Assembly: GCF_013410355.1 (NCBI RefSeq)
Contig: NZ_JACCFI010000001.1
Location: 744,001 to 808,000 of the forward strand
Direction of reading: 5' to 3'
Source of the DNA: Agromyces hippuratus
Lineage (GTDB): Bacteria; Actinomycetota; Actinomycetes; Actinomycetales; Microbacteriaceae
Length of the DNA stretch: 64,000 nt
Shown: positions 35,249-44,700 of the stretch, piece by piece
Layout: each line of letters begins with the position of its first letter
Numbering within the stretch: position 1 is the stretch's first letter
The notes under the pieces: model-generated
What the model was told of the DNA's origin: nothing
What the model saw: only the letters and a program-made list of their open reading frames with translations
The model's database searches: none
Translations under genes and position numbers: made by a program

Positions 35249-36373
35249 TTACTCCTGCCAATAGCCGTAATTGTCAATCAGATTGTCCAGCAGGAACTTG
35301 ACCGTCTGTTTCTCTTGAGGTGTCGGTTCCGCAACCGCTTCATTAGATAAAGTGCTATGACTCGTGAACTGGATAATGCGGTTCAGGTAGGCCTGCTTGT
35401 CGTCGGGCAGAAGCTCCGACCATTTCGGGTGACCCAGGAAGCTTGCAGTCTTCTCGTAGATGTTGCGCAGAAGAGTGAAGTGATATCGCTCGATTTGATT
35501 AGAAGAGATTGCTTGCTCAAGCGTTCTCCGGAGATGCAGGTGGTACGAGAAACTACTGTTCGAATCCCCGTTCTTGGCCTCGAGAGCGAAAGTGCCGTCC
35601 TCGAGACGCTCGAACAAGTAACAAGTCTTCGTGTTGAGTTCGTTGAACAGTACGTTGTAAAACAACGGACTGTGGGTAGTGATAACAAAATTTAGCCCTG
35701 GCGGGCTTGTCTTGATCAAACCCGCAAGATTGACGGCCAACTCGATCAGATGGTTGTCATCCAACGAACTCACCGGGTCGTCGATGAACACATATTCAAG
35801 CTGATCAAACTGGCGGGTCTCGCGATCTTCCGCTTCGGCGACATTGAGCGTGCTTATGGCCTGGTCCAACAGCGTATAGAAGACACTCCAGATGAAGTTG
35901 CTTTCTTCACCCTTTGAAATCTTCAGGCTGCCGGTGCTTTCATCGTCGCCGCGCTCTAGCGAGAAGGTAATTTCAGTGAAGTCCTGATTGAAATGTGGGG
36001 TCAGTTTGTCGTTGGCGTAGCGCTGAAAGTATCTGACGATGTTTCCATCTTGCCCAAGCTCTCTGAGTAGCGCGAGTAACCACTCGGTAAACGAGTTGGG
36101 CTGAATCACCAACTTCGGAGCGGTGTCCATCTCAAGGTCATTGTCCCAATAGAACAGGTCTTCGGTGAACGCACTGTAGTACAGAATCTTCGTGCGGGGC
36201 GGGTCGGGTCTATCGGCGGATCCTTCGTCGCTACCCCAGTCCTTAGGAGCAACAAGCTGCTTGAACTCACGGGAAAGACGCGTCTTACCGGTGCCGTTGA
36301 AGGCATAGATCAGCTGCACCTTTTTATCGGTGTCTCTTAGCTGGCTAGCAATTTCTGTGAGCGTCTGGCCCAT
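35249..36373 (-). CDS. prrC: PrrC-type anticodon nuclease
   Basis: A 374-residue protein (E. coli PrrC has 396). The N-terminal two thirds is an ABC-like NTPase: Walker A YAFNGTGKTRLS, signature SKGEESNFIW, Walker B YVFIDDPVSSLDD. The C-terminal domain carries R303, E307 and H339, in LLRNIYEK and FTSHSTL, with the +4 and +32 spacing of the published E. coli triad Arg320/Glu324/His356. PrrC cleaves a tRNA anticodon loop (tRNA-Lys in E. coli) when phage blocks its partner restriction enzyme. It lies between hsdS and hsdR exactly as in the prr locus, 1 base after hsdS. Confidence 0.85.
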   Translation of the reverse strand: MGQTLTEIASQLRDTDKKVQLIYAFNGTGKTRLSREFKQLVAPKDWGSDEGSADRPDPPRTKILYYSAFTEDLFYWDNDLEMDTAPKLVIQPNSFTEWLLALLRELGQDGNIVRYFQRYANDKLTPHFNQDFTEITFSLERGDDESTGSLKISKGEESNFIWSVFYTLLDQAISTLNVAEAEDRETRQFDQLEYVFIDDPVSSLDDNHLIELAVNLAGLIKTSPPGLNFVITTHSPLFYNVLFNELNTKTCYLFERLEDGTFALEAKNGDSNSSFSYHLHLRRTLEQAISSNQIERYHFTLLRNIYEKTASFLGHPKWSELLPDDKQAYLNRIIQFTSHSTLSNEAVAEPTPQEKQTVKFLLDNLIDNYGYWQE

Positions 36374-36374
36374 A

Positions 36375-37640
36375 TCAGGTCGCGTCCTCCTCCGATTGCT
36401 TGAAGGCGAGTATCCTGTCGCGGTGGTACTCATACTGCGTCCGCCGCGCAGCTAACTCGGCGGGGAGGCTAGCACGGAGGTCGTTGACGATTACTTCGAA
36501 CGACCGAAGTTCGGCGGCGGTGGCCCGCTGTTCCTCTATCGAAGGCAGAGGGATCTTCCATGCGAAAAAGTCCTGCGAATTCACAGCGGCCATCGATCCA
36601 TCCGTACGCACGCACTGGCCACGGATCTCTTCGCTGTCAGCCCTCAGCACCTGATAGACGTACTCAGCATCGACACCTTCGCGCGGGGCCAGTGCACGCA
36701 TGTCCTGGTTGAAGGTCGTGTCAACCTTGACCAAACCGATAGGTAGCCGGCGGCGCAGAATATTGGAACGCATGACCACGGCAACGGACGGAGCGGGCAC
36801 GATCCTGAGAGACGTCTCGTCCAAGGCGGCTTGGGTCACTCGGCCCCGAATATCATCCGTAGACTCATCGCTGATATCCATCGACGCAAGCCAAGGAATG
36901 TCTCCATTCGCCCAGTAGCGCGGGTCGCTCTTGGACGGGGTCACACCGCCCTGCCACTTGCCGAGGCTCGCTAACGAGGCGCTCGCGGCGCCGATGCGCC
37001 GCAGCACCACGCGGCGATAGAACACATATTGTTGTTGGCGGGCTTCAATCTCAGCTTCCAACTCGGCCTCGAGCTGCGCTTCGAGCAGGCTGAACGCGTC
37101 AAGTATTTCAGCGACCACACGTTGCACCTGGACCGGCGGGACCGGGATCTTGACTTCCATGAAACGCGGCTTCGAGATGTTTATTCGTGTAACTCCGTTG
37201 GCGGTTCCACGAATCTGCTTCCTGATCGACTCACTACGAAACAAGTGCTTTGCGAATTCAGGCTCCAGCGAGTCACTCCGGTTCGGCCGGACGATGAAAC
37301 AGAAGCTATTGACGTAGATGGGCTCCGACGGCTCAGCAGTAACAACTGATGACATCCCGACCTCGTCGAATGACTCTGACGAGCCGGTGAAGAGAATGTC
37401 TCCACGCTGAACAGAATTCTGTTGTTCACCTTCTTTGACCTTGACAAAGTCTGGGGCTTCGAGATCCAAAGCAGGGTTCGCGAAGATATTCCGGTACGAG
37501 GCAAAGCGGGCGTTGCCGTCATGGAAATCTGCTTTGCTCTTGCCGCTGAGTCCTGGAACTGTGGTTGCCAGTTCAGAGAGTTGCTTGTACTCGACTCCAT
37601 TCGGGCAGTGCTCTGCAACGAGTTCGGCAAGGCGGCTCAC
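36375..37640 (-). CDS. hsdS: type I restriction enzyme, specificity subunit
   Basis: A 421-residue subunit with two target-recognition halves. The first holds ITKPRFMEV-like text (INISKPRFMEVKIPVPP) and ends in a long helix rich in Leu/Glu (LLEAQLEAELEAEIEARQQQ). The second ends PLPSIEEQRATAAELRSF with a second spacer helix. The halves recognise the two parts of a bipartite DNA target. The GTG start overlaps the hsdM stop (GTGA). Confidence 0.9.
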   Translation of the reverse strand: MSRLAELVAEHCPNGVEYKQLSELATTVPGLSGKSKADFHDGNARFASYRNIFANPALDLEAPDFVKVKEGEQQNSVQRGDILFTGSSESFDEVGMSSVVTAEPSEPIYVNSFCFIVRPNRSDSLEPEFAKHLFRSESIRKQIRGTANGVTRINISKPRFMEVKIPVPPVQVQRVVAEILDAFSLLEAQLEAELEAEIEARQQQYVFYRRVVLRRIGAASASLASLGKWQGGVTPSKSDPRYWANGDIPWLASMDISDESTDDIRGRVTQAALDETSLRIVPAPSVAVVMRSNILRRRLPIGLVKVDTTFNQDMRALAPREGVDAEYVYQVLRADSEEIRGQCVRTDGSMAAVNSQDFFAWKIPLPSIEEQRATAAELRSFEVIVNDLRASLPAELAARRTQYEYHRDRILAFKQSEEDAT

Positions 37641-39205
37641 TCTGAGCCCTCCAACTCAGCAACGATCACGTCAATCGAAGTACGCAGTTCGACCTGGCGT
37701 GAGACAAGTCGTTCGATGCGTGCATTGAGTTCGGTGATATCGACAACTTCGCGGGTGTCCTCGGCTGCCACATAACTACTGACCGACAGGTTGTAGCCTT
37801 TGTTGGCTACGGCGTCGTAATCCACCGACGCGGCAAAATACGCGACATCGGCCTTGCTCCCGAACACTTGCATGATCTGTTGAATGTGCCCGGGATTCTC
37901 TTGGTCCTCATCATCCGTGAGTACGTTGTAATTGACTGCTTTCTTGAACAGCCCGCTCGCGTCGATGAACTGGATCAGAGTATCCGTCTTGTGCTTGGAG
38001 AGCACCAGAATGTTGACCGCGATGGTGGTGCCGAAAAATAGATTCGGCGCCAACGCAATCACGGTCTCTACGTAGTTGTTGTCTACGAGGTATTGGCGGA
38101 TTTTCTGCTCCGCGCCGCCCCGATAGAAGATGCCAGGGAAGCAGACAATAGCGGCACGCCCTTTGCCGGACAGATAGTGCAGCGCGTGCAGCACGAAAGC
38201 GAAGTCCGCCTTAGATTTCGGTGCCAGTACTCCTGCGGGCGCGAAGCGATCATCGTTGATGAGAGTGGGGTCGTCCGAGCCGATCCACTTCACTGAGTAC
38301 GGGGGGTTGGAGACAATGGCGTCGAACGGCTTCTCGTCGTCAAAGTGTGGTGTGCGCAGCGTGTCGCCGAGCTGAATGTTGAATTTGTCGTAGTTGATGT
38401 TGTGCAGGAACATGTTCATCCGCGCCAGGTTGTACGTAGTGTGGTTGATTTCCTGGCCAAAGAATCCGTCTTCGATGATGTGGGAGTCGAAGTGCTTCTT
38501 GGCTTGCAGTAGCAGAGATCCAGATCCGCAGGCCGGGTCGTAAATCTTGTTGACCTGGGTTTGCCCGTGCATGGCCAATTGCGCGATGAGTTTGGAAACG
38601 TGCTGCGGGGTGAAGAACTCACCGCCAGATTTGCCGGCGTTGGCGGCGTAATTGGAGATGAGGAATTCGTAGGCGTCACCGAAAAGGTCGATGTGGTTGC
38701 CCTCGAAGTCGCCGAAGTCAAGCTCGGCAACGCCTTTAAGCACCGCGGCCAGGCGGGCGTTCTTCTCTTTGACGGTGTTGCCGAGGCGGTTGCTAGTGGT
38801 GTCGAAGTCAGCGAACAGGCCTTTGATGTCCAGCTCGGACGGGTAGCCGCTGGCGGATCCTTCGATGGCTGTAAAGATGTTGGCGAGATCCGTATTTAGA
38901 GCTTCATTGGCTGGGGCAGCAGCGGTCACGTTGGCGAACAACTGGCTGGGGTAAATGAAGTAGCCCTTTGTCTTGATGGCATCGTCCTTGATGTCATCAG
39001 GTATCACATCGTCGGACAGTCGCGAGTAGCGGATGCTGTCATCCCCACCCTCGATGTAGCTGGAGAAGTTCTCGCTGATGAAGCGGTAAAACAGCGTGCC
39101 GAGCACATACTGCTTGAAATCCCAGCCATCGACTGCACCGCGCACCTCATTGGCGATTTGCCAGATCTGGCGTTGCAGGGCGGCGCGTTGCTGAGTGACA
39201 TGCAT
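37637..39205 (-). CDS. hsdM: type I restriction enzyme, methyltransferase subunit
   Basis: A 522-residue adenine methyltransferase. AdoMet motif I is DPACGSGSLLLQ and the catalytic motif is NPPYSVKW. The N-terminal helical domain begins QRAALQRQIWQIANEVRGAV, the start normal for IC/EcoprrI-like enzymes. I use ATG 39205; a GTG at 39235 with a GAGGG site would add 10 residues. It leads the operon hsdM-hsdS-prrC-hsdR. Confidence 0.9.
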   Translation of the reverse strand: MHVTQQRAALQRQIWQIANEVRGAVDGWDFKQYVLGTLFYRFISENFSSYIEGGDDSIRYSRLSDDVIPDDIKDDAIKTKGYFIYPSQLFANVTAAAPANEALNTDLANIFTAIEGSASGYPSELDIKGLFADFDTTSNRLGNTVKEKNARLAAVLKGVAELDFGDFEGNHIDLFGDAYEFLISNYAANAGKSGGEFFTPQHVSKLIAQLAMHGQTQVNKIYDPACGSGSLLLQAKKHFDSHIIEDGFFGQEINHTTYNLARMNMFLHNINYDKFNIQLGDTLRTPHFDDEKPFDAIVSNPPYSVKWIGSDDPTLINDDRFAPAGVLAPKSKADFAFVLHALHYLSGKGRAAIVCFPGIFYRGGAEQKIRQYLVDNNYVETVIALAPNLFFGTTIAVNILVLSKHKTDTLIQFIDASGLFKKAVNYNVLTDDEDQENPGHIQQIMQVFGSKADVAYFAASVDYDAVANKGYNLSVSSYVAAEDTREVVDITELNARIERLVSRQVELRTSIDVIVAELEGSE

Positions 39206-39461
39206 AACTTTGAAGTGTACTTCGCGCTTCCACACGCCCTCGGCCCGCGCGTCGCAGGCTGGGCGACTTCGCTCCTGGTCTGGCTGTCGGAACCGCTGGA
39301 GAATGTGCGCATCTCAGCGCCTTGTGCCTTGGGGTGTTCTCCCTGATGGTGACCGCTTGAATCGCTCCGGTCAACCGCGGCAAGGGCGTTTCGTCGCGGT
39401 CGATGCCAGAGTCCCGGAAGCGCCTGTCGCGCTGTCGGCGCTAGCGACTACTCTCACGCTC

Positions 39462-40112
39462 ATGACACCGAACGAGCTCGCCGCCGGTCTTGGCATCTCC
39501 GGCCAGACGCTCAGAGCGTTTCTCCGCCGCGAGTACGGCAACCTTGCGTCGCGGTTCGATACGCGCTGGGATCTGACACCGGAACAGGTCGAACGCGCGC
39601 GTTCGCACTTCGCTCGTCGCCGCGTCGCGCCCACCGGTGTTGCGGCAACCGAGCAGCCAACGCGCGTGCGAGAACCCCAGCCATCCGCGCCGGTGAGTCG
39701 CTCCAGCCAGGAATGGACCGACGTACTTGAGGCTCCGCGCACCCGATCCTCGGCTTTGAACAAGGCGGAGATACCCGCGCAGCCCGGGCTGTATGCCTGG
39801 TTTCGAGACGGCGAGTGCCTCTATCTCGGCATCGCCGGTGACCTGCGCGATCGGCTCACAAGCCACCGCAGCGCATCTAACGACTTAAGCCGAAGCACCT
39901 TCCGGTCCTGGGTGGCGGTCCACGTATTAGGGCTCGATCGGGCGACCACGCGCCAGCGTCCGAGCATCGTGACCGATGATCAAGCGCGCGCCGTCAACGC
40001 GTGGATTGCAGCGTGCGATCTCGCGTGGCTGACTCAAGCAACGCGTGAGGACGCGGCAGTCCTCGAATCCTCACTACTCGCTGAACAGCAACCCCTGCTG
40101 AACGCAAAGTAG
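39462..40112 (+). CDS. GIY-YIG nuclease family protein with N-terminal DNA-binding segment
   Basis: A 216-residue protein. Residues 1-60 look like a small DNA-binding fold (TPNELAAGLGISGQTLRAFL); a Pro/Thr-rich linker follows. Residues 105-215 hold a GIY-YIG-like domain: GLYAWFRDGECLYLGIAGD with a conserved-looking DRL and a Glu near ESSLLAEQQPLLN. It could nick or cut DNA. Its position beside the restriction system suggests defence or repair, which is inference. ATG 39462 follows the divergent hsdM by about 225 bases. Confidence 0.72.
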   Translation: MTPNELAAGLGISGQTLRAFLRREYGNLASRFDTRWDLTPEQVERARSHFARRRVAPTGVAATEQPTRVREPQPSAPVSRSSQEWTDVLEAPRTRSSALNKAEIPAQPGLYAWFRDGECLYLGIAGDLRDRLTSHRSASNDLSRSTFRSWVAVHVLGLDRATTRQRPSIVTDDQARAVNAWIAACDLAWLTQATREDAAVLESSLLAEQQPLLNAK

Positions 40113-40144
40113 GCGGGCGACGACCCTCTCGTTCCGTAACCGCG

Positions 40145-41035
40145 TTATGCTCTCAGCTTCTCAAGCCGCTCCTTGATGCGACCATTTCTCCGATCTGGCG
40201 GACAAGCGGCCAGGTAGCGCCGCAGCACAGCGACCTCCTCCGCACGTTGCCCGAGCTTGCGGTGGATGATCGCGGCCTGCTCGGTGTACCAGGGCGCGGG
40301 ATCAAGCTTTTCTCGTCTTGCTGCAGCCTCTGCACCGGCGATTGCGGCATAGCAAAGCACGAGTGCGTCCTCGAGTCGATCCTCGCGTTTCAGCTGCTTG
40401 ATCGGTTCGACGAGCTGGAGATAGTGGACGCCCGAAACCATGCCGTCCTCGAACGACTCCGCTCTGGAGCCGCCGTTGGCGAGCGCGTCAGCGACCATCG
40501 CGTCGATGCTTTGTTGGTGAGCGGCCACTTTCGCGCCGGACGACATAGGAGGTCGCTTCGATTCGGACCACTGCCATTTCGGCGCCCCTTTGCCCAGCCA
40601 CGCCCAGGCCTCGGCGCGCAAACCCTTCGGCAAAACTTCGGTGAAGATTTGCACCTTGACCGCACGTCCACCCGAAGCGGACAAATCCACGCCGCTGGCA
40701 ACGTAGCCAGGGAGATACCCGATACGCTCCCCCTCGACGTGTACAGCCACAGCCTTTGGGTCAGCCTGGTTCTCAGGTTCGCGCTGCAGGCTGCCCTCGA
40801 TCTCTAGGTAGCCGCCGCCGTCGATGGAGTGCCGACTGGCCAGTTCCGTGATGGCGTCCTTCGCGAAGGTGGTCGTTCCGGTCAACTTCACCAAGTCCTG
40901 TTCGGAGGCCGCTGCGAATGAAACCTCAAGACGAACACGCCCCTCTTGCGCTGGAGCGGGTGAGGGCGCCTGAAGAGCGACCGTCGTTGCTGGCTTCTTG
41001 TCGGCACCGCCGAAGATTCGTTTGAGGATGCTCAC
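40145..41035 (-). CDS. HIRAN-like domain protein
   Basis: A 296-residue protein. Residues 60-150 contain EPENQADPKAVAVHVEGERI and GYLPGYVA, the pattern of HIRAN domains (N-x-x-DP-x-AV with GYLP), which bind DNA ends or damaged DNA. The C-terminal 110 residues are helical and TPR-like (LEDALVLCYAAIAGAEAAAR, EEVAVLRRYL). No catalytic domain is visible. GTG 41035 follows GAGGA. Role unknown; it is convergent with the GIY-YIG gene. Confidence 0.68.
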   Translation of the reverse strand: MSILKRIFGGADKKPATTVALQAPSPAPAQEGRVRLEVSFAAASEQDLVKLTGTTTFAKDAITELASRHSIDGGGYLEIEGSLQREPENQADPKAVAVHVEGERIGYLPGYVASGVDLSASGGRAVKVQIFTEVLPKGLRAEAWAWLGKGAPKWQWSESKRPPMSSGAKVAAHQQSIDAMVADALANGGSRAESFEDGMVSGVHYLQLVEPIKQLKREDRLEDALVLCYAAIAGAEAAARREKLDPAPWYTEQAAIIHRKLGQRAEEVAVLRRYLAACPPDRRNGRIKERLEKLRA

Positions 41036-41245
41036 GACATGATCCTCACACAGCGAGGCGCGGAGACATTTCGTCGATGTGGATTGAAATCGACCTCGCA
41101 GGCGATTCGATTCCAATTCGCACCGTCGAGGTACGAAGCGCGGGCACGGGCGCTCGGTAGAACGCCCGCTCAACACGATCAGCGGCCTTCTCTAGGGTCC
41201 GTGTCGCGATGTTGCCGCACGATCCCAATCGAAAATGTTCCGCAC

Positions 41246-41656
41246 CTATCGGCCCGCACGGCCGGCAGCCCCGGCCGAAGTGAACTCCAACTCTTCGAAG
41301 CGCTCCGCGGAGACATCTGTTTCGAGCATGCCTGCCGCCGCGCTCCGTCGTGCACGAGCCTCACTGGCCCGCACACGGATCAGCCGAATGGCCGTCATCG
41401 GCCCGGCGACGAGGAACTTCAGACCGTTCCAGACGAATAGTATTGCGAGCAGGTTCAGCCATCCCGCTGCACCACGTTCGACCAGCCCGACGCAGTACAC
41501 CGCCGCCAGACCGTAGGGCACGGCGAGCAGCATCGCCGGCACGCCCCACTTGAGCCCACGGCGCGTATGGATCGCGTCGAGCACGAGGTTCGTCGGCATC
41601 AGCCGACGCAGGATGCCTCGTGCGCGGGCAACGGTCACCAAGACGAGTCCGAACAT
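41246..41656 (-). CDS. small membrane protein (often labelled sulfate permease)
   Basis: A 136-residue protein with two transmembrane helices: GVPAMLLAVPYGLAAVYCVGL and LNLLAILFVWNGLKFLVAGP. The N-terminal ILRRLMPTNLVLDAI and RRGLKWGVP segments recur in actinobacterial mobile elements, where I recall the label sulfate permease; two helices are too few for that. ATG 41656 follows GGAGGG. It lies just downstream of the relaxase and may belong to transfer. Confidence 0.65.
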   Translation of the reverse strand: MFGLVLVTVARARGILRRLMPTNLVLDAIHTRRGLKWGVPAMLLAVPYGLAAVYCVGLVERGAAGWLNLLAILFVWNGLKFLVAGPMTAIRLIRVRASEARARRSAAAGMLETDVSAERFEELEFTSAGAAGRAGR

Positions 41657-41768
41657 GCTGCATCCCTCCAAGAGTTCGGCAACGAGAACCTTGAGGGCCG
41701 CCCGTTGATCGGGAGGCATCCCATCGCAACGAGCGACGGGGCGTACAGATATTGCCTTGAGAGAAAGG

Positions 41769-44700
41769 CTAGAACTCACGACCGACAGGCGGAACCGCTG
41801 CCGGGACAATTGGTCGCAGCGGCTCGGCCGCGTACTGGGCCGACAGCTGCCGACTGGCGACGACCGCGGCGTGGGCACGCGTGGCATCCAGCTTCTGTGC
41901 GGTCGTGTCGGGGGTGGGTCCGAGCGCGGTCGCGCCGACGACGCCAAACCGGTCGCGGTAGGCCGCGACAGTGCGCGCCTGACGACACCACTGGGCTGCC
42001 GCGGGAGTGTCTGCGGGCGGCGGTTTTCCGAGCGCCCGCGTCCACGCCTCCCCCGCGACCAGCGACTGATCCAGGATGGCTCGGGCACGAGTCTCGATCA
42101 GCTCGGCGCGTTCGTGCAGGGCTCGCCGCATCTCGGCGTCCATCAGGCCGACCGCCTGTGGGATGAGACCGGCGATCAGACGGGGGCTCCGCCGCACACG
42201 GCCGGCGGTGGCGTGCTGGCTGCCACCCTGCGTGACGGCTGCGGCCACCCTCGCACGGAGTACTGCCGCGACATCCGCTGCGTCCTCGAACCCGCGAAGG
42301 CGAACCGCGCTCGCGAGCAGTCGCTCGACATCGAAGTGGTGCGCCTCGGCCCGTCGTAGCTCGGCAGTCAGTGGCCCGAAGGCATCCGATTCGATCGCCG
42401 CATTCGCCTGCTCCGGCGTGAGCCCAGACGCACGCACCACCGCGACCCATCGGTCGTGTTGCGCGGCGGCCGCGATGGTCTCGTGCTCGGCAGCGAGTTG
42501 CGCGATCGAGCCCCACGCGTCCTGCTCCGCCGTGACCGTCTCGTGAGCGGACAGCTCGGCGCCGACGTGCTGCAGGACACCGAACAGGACGCTCCGTGCG
42601 GTCGGCTCCCTGTCGTCACCGGGCCGCGGACCGGCGTGGGCGACATCCGGGCGGTCGATAGCGACATAGGCAGTGTTCGCTTCTCGGCCACGGGTCATCG
42701 CGACGTAGAAGTTCTCCCTGGTCATGCCGGGCGCGGCGACGACGTGCGCCGTGTCCGTCGTGATGCCCTGGGCGCGGTAGGAGGTGACGGCGTATCCGAG
42801 CTCGACGTGTTGCCAGACGTACCCGGCGGGAAGGACCACCGTGCTCCCCCACCGCCCCTCGGGTCGCCGCACCTCAAGCGCCCCGCTTCGGTGCACTGCG
42901 ACGACCGTCCAGCGGTCGCCGTTGCGCACCCAGCGTCTCCCCGTGCGCAGTCGGCGGTCATTGCGCCTGGTGATGATCAGGTCGCCGACGGCGGCGCGGG
43001 TGCCGTCGTGCAGGTCGATTTCGCGGAGCGCGTCGATGCGGCCGTCGAGGATGAGTTCGGTTCGAGCACGCTGGTTCAGCGCGGCGACCGCGTCGTTCGA
43101 GTCGCTGATCAGCACGGTTGCCCGGCCGGCGCGGGCATCTGCCCGCCAGGCCAAGTACGCGGCATCCGCCATCGCGTCGGTGTCGCCTTCGCGTACCCGG
43201 CCGTGGGCAAGGTACCGGTCCACCGATTCTGGATCGCCGCGACGGAGGCCGAGTGATGCCGCCTTCTCCCACTCGTTCACGAAGCGGTGCACATCGACGA
43301 GCTCCGCGGCATCCTGCCGGTCGTTGACGAGCAGGGCGAACGCACCGCCCGCGTCGACAGACTGCAGCTGACCCGGGTCGCCGACGAGCAGCACCTTCGC
43401 GCCCGACTGCGCGGCGAGCGTGGCGACGTGGTCGAGCAGCAAGGTGCCAGCGAGGGATGCCTCGTCGACGATAACGAGCTGGCCGCGCCGGAACATCGCG
43501 CCGTGATCGTGGTGGTCGTGCCACCATTTCGCGAGGTTCTCGGTCGCGATGCCGAGGTCTTCCGCGAGGACATGGGCGGCGGCGGCGGATGGTGCAAGGC
43601 CGATGACAGACGTTCCGCCATGCACCTGTTCCCAGGCCTGGCGGAGGGCGTTCATCGCAGTGGTCTTGCCCGCACCGGCGGGGCCGACGAGGACTTCGAC
43701 GACGCGGCCGGAGCCGGCGACCCGCTCGAGTGCCTCGAGCTGGGCGACGGCGATCACTCCCCCGCCGGGCAGCCGTTTTCGTGCGATCTCGCGCAGTGCA
43801 GTCGGAGCCAGACGTGGACCCGTCTGGTCGGCGGCGCGGTCGAGCAGGCGCGACTCGGCGTCGAGCAGCTCGGTCGCGGTGAACACGGTGGAGTGCTTCG
43901 GGCGGAACACCGAGGAGCCGTCTTCCCGTCGGAAAGCTGCCGGGCTTGATGCAAGCTCGGGCGGTGTGAGCTGCAGCGACGCCTGCTCGGCGGCATCAGT
44001 GACGAGCCCGACGATGGCTTCGCGATCGGATGCCTCGGCGAAACGGTAGCCCATGGTCTGGCGGGCCGATTCGGCCACGAGGTTCCAGTGCCGCCAGGTT
44101 GCGCGCCTCTCGCTCACCGCTGCCATGACGCTTGCGCCGAGCGCAGCGATCTCGTCGAGCGGCACATCTTCCGCGTGCAGCGCTTGTTGTGCAGAGTTCG
44201 TGGTTGCGGTGTGCGTCAAGCTCGAGGTATCCGCGCTGCGCACCTTCGCCGCGCGTTCCCGCCAACCGGCGGTGAGGTCCGCGAGCGAGCGGACCTCTTT
44301 CGCCGGCCGCGTTGCAAGGGTGGCTTGTGCGCGGAGCTTCATGATCGTCGCCGATCCCGGGCGGCGACCGTGCGTTTCCACGAATACGGCGATCAGGCGG
44401 TCGGTCTCGGCGTCGATGTGCCGCGACCGTGTTGAGAACTCGTTGACCAATTTCTCCGGCACGGCCGCGATCGCCCAAGCTGGATGCCGGTCGGGGCCGC
44501 GCTCTCGCTGTTCCCATTGCACGCCGAGCTCGCGGGTGAGCTCGTCAGCGAACAGGGCCTCGTGCAGTTCGGAGAGCGCGACAACCGCGGCGTGCATCGG
44601 GCGGCCGTCGATCGAGCGCCACTTGCCATCGAGCGCAGTCTGCACCTTGTTGCTGATCACGACGTGCGTGTGCAGGTGCGGATCGCCCGCCCGGCTGTCG

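Noticed and set aside
35249..36373. RloC-type anticodon nuclease
   Set aside because: RloC is much longer and has a coiled coil with a zinc hook; this protein is 374 residues, lacks both, and sits in the prr gene order.
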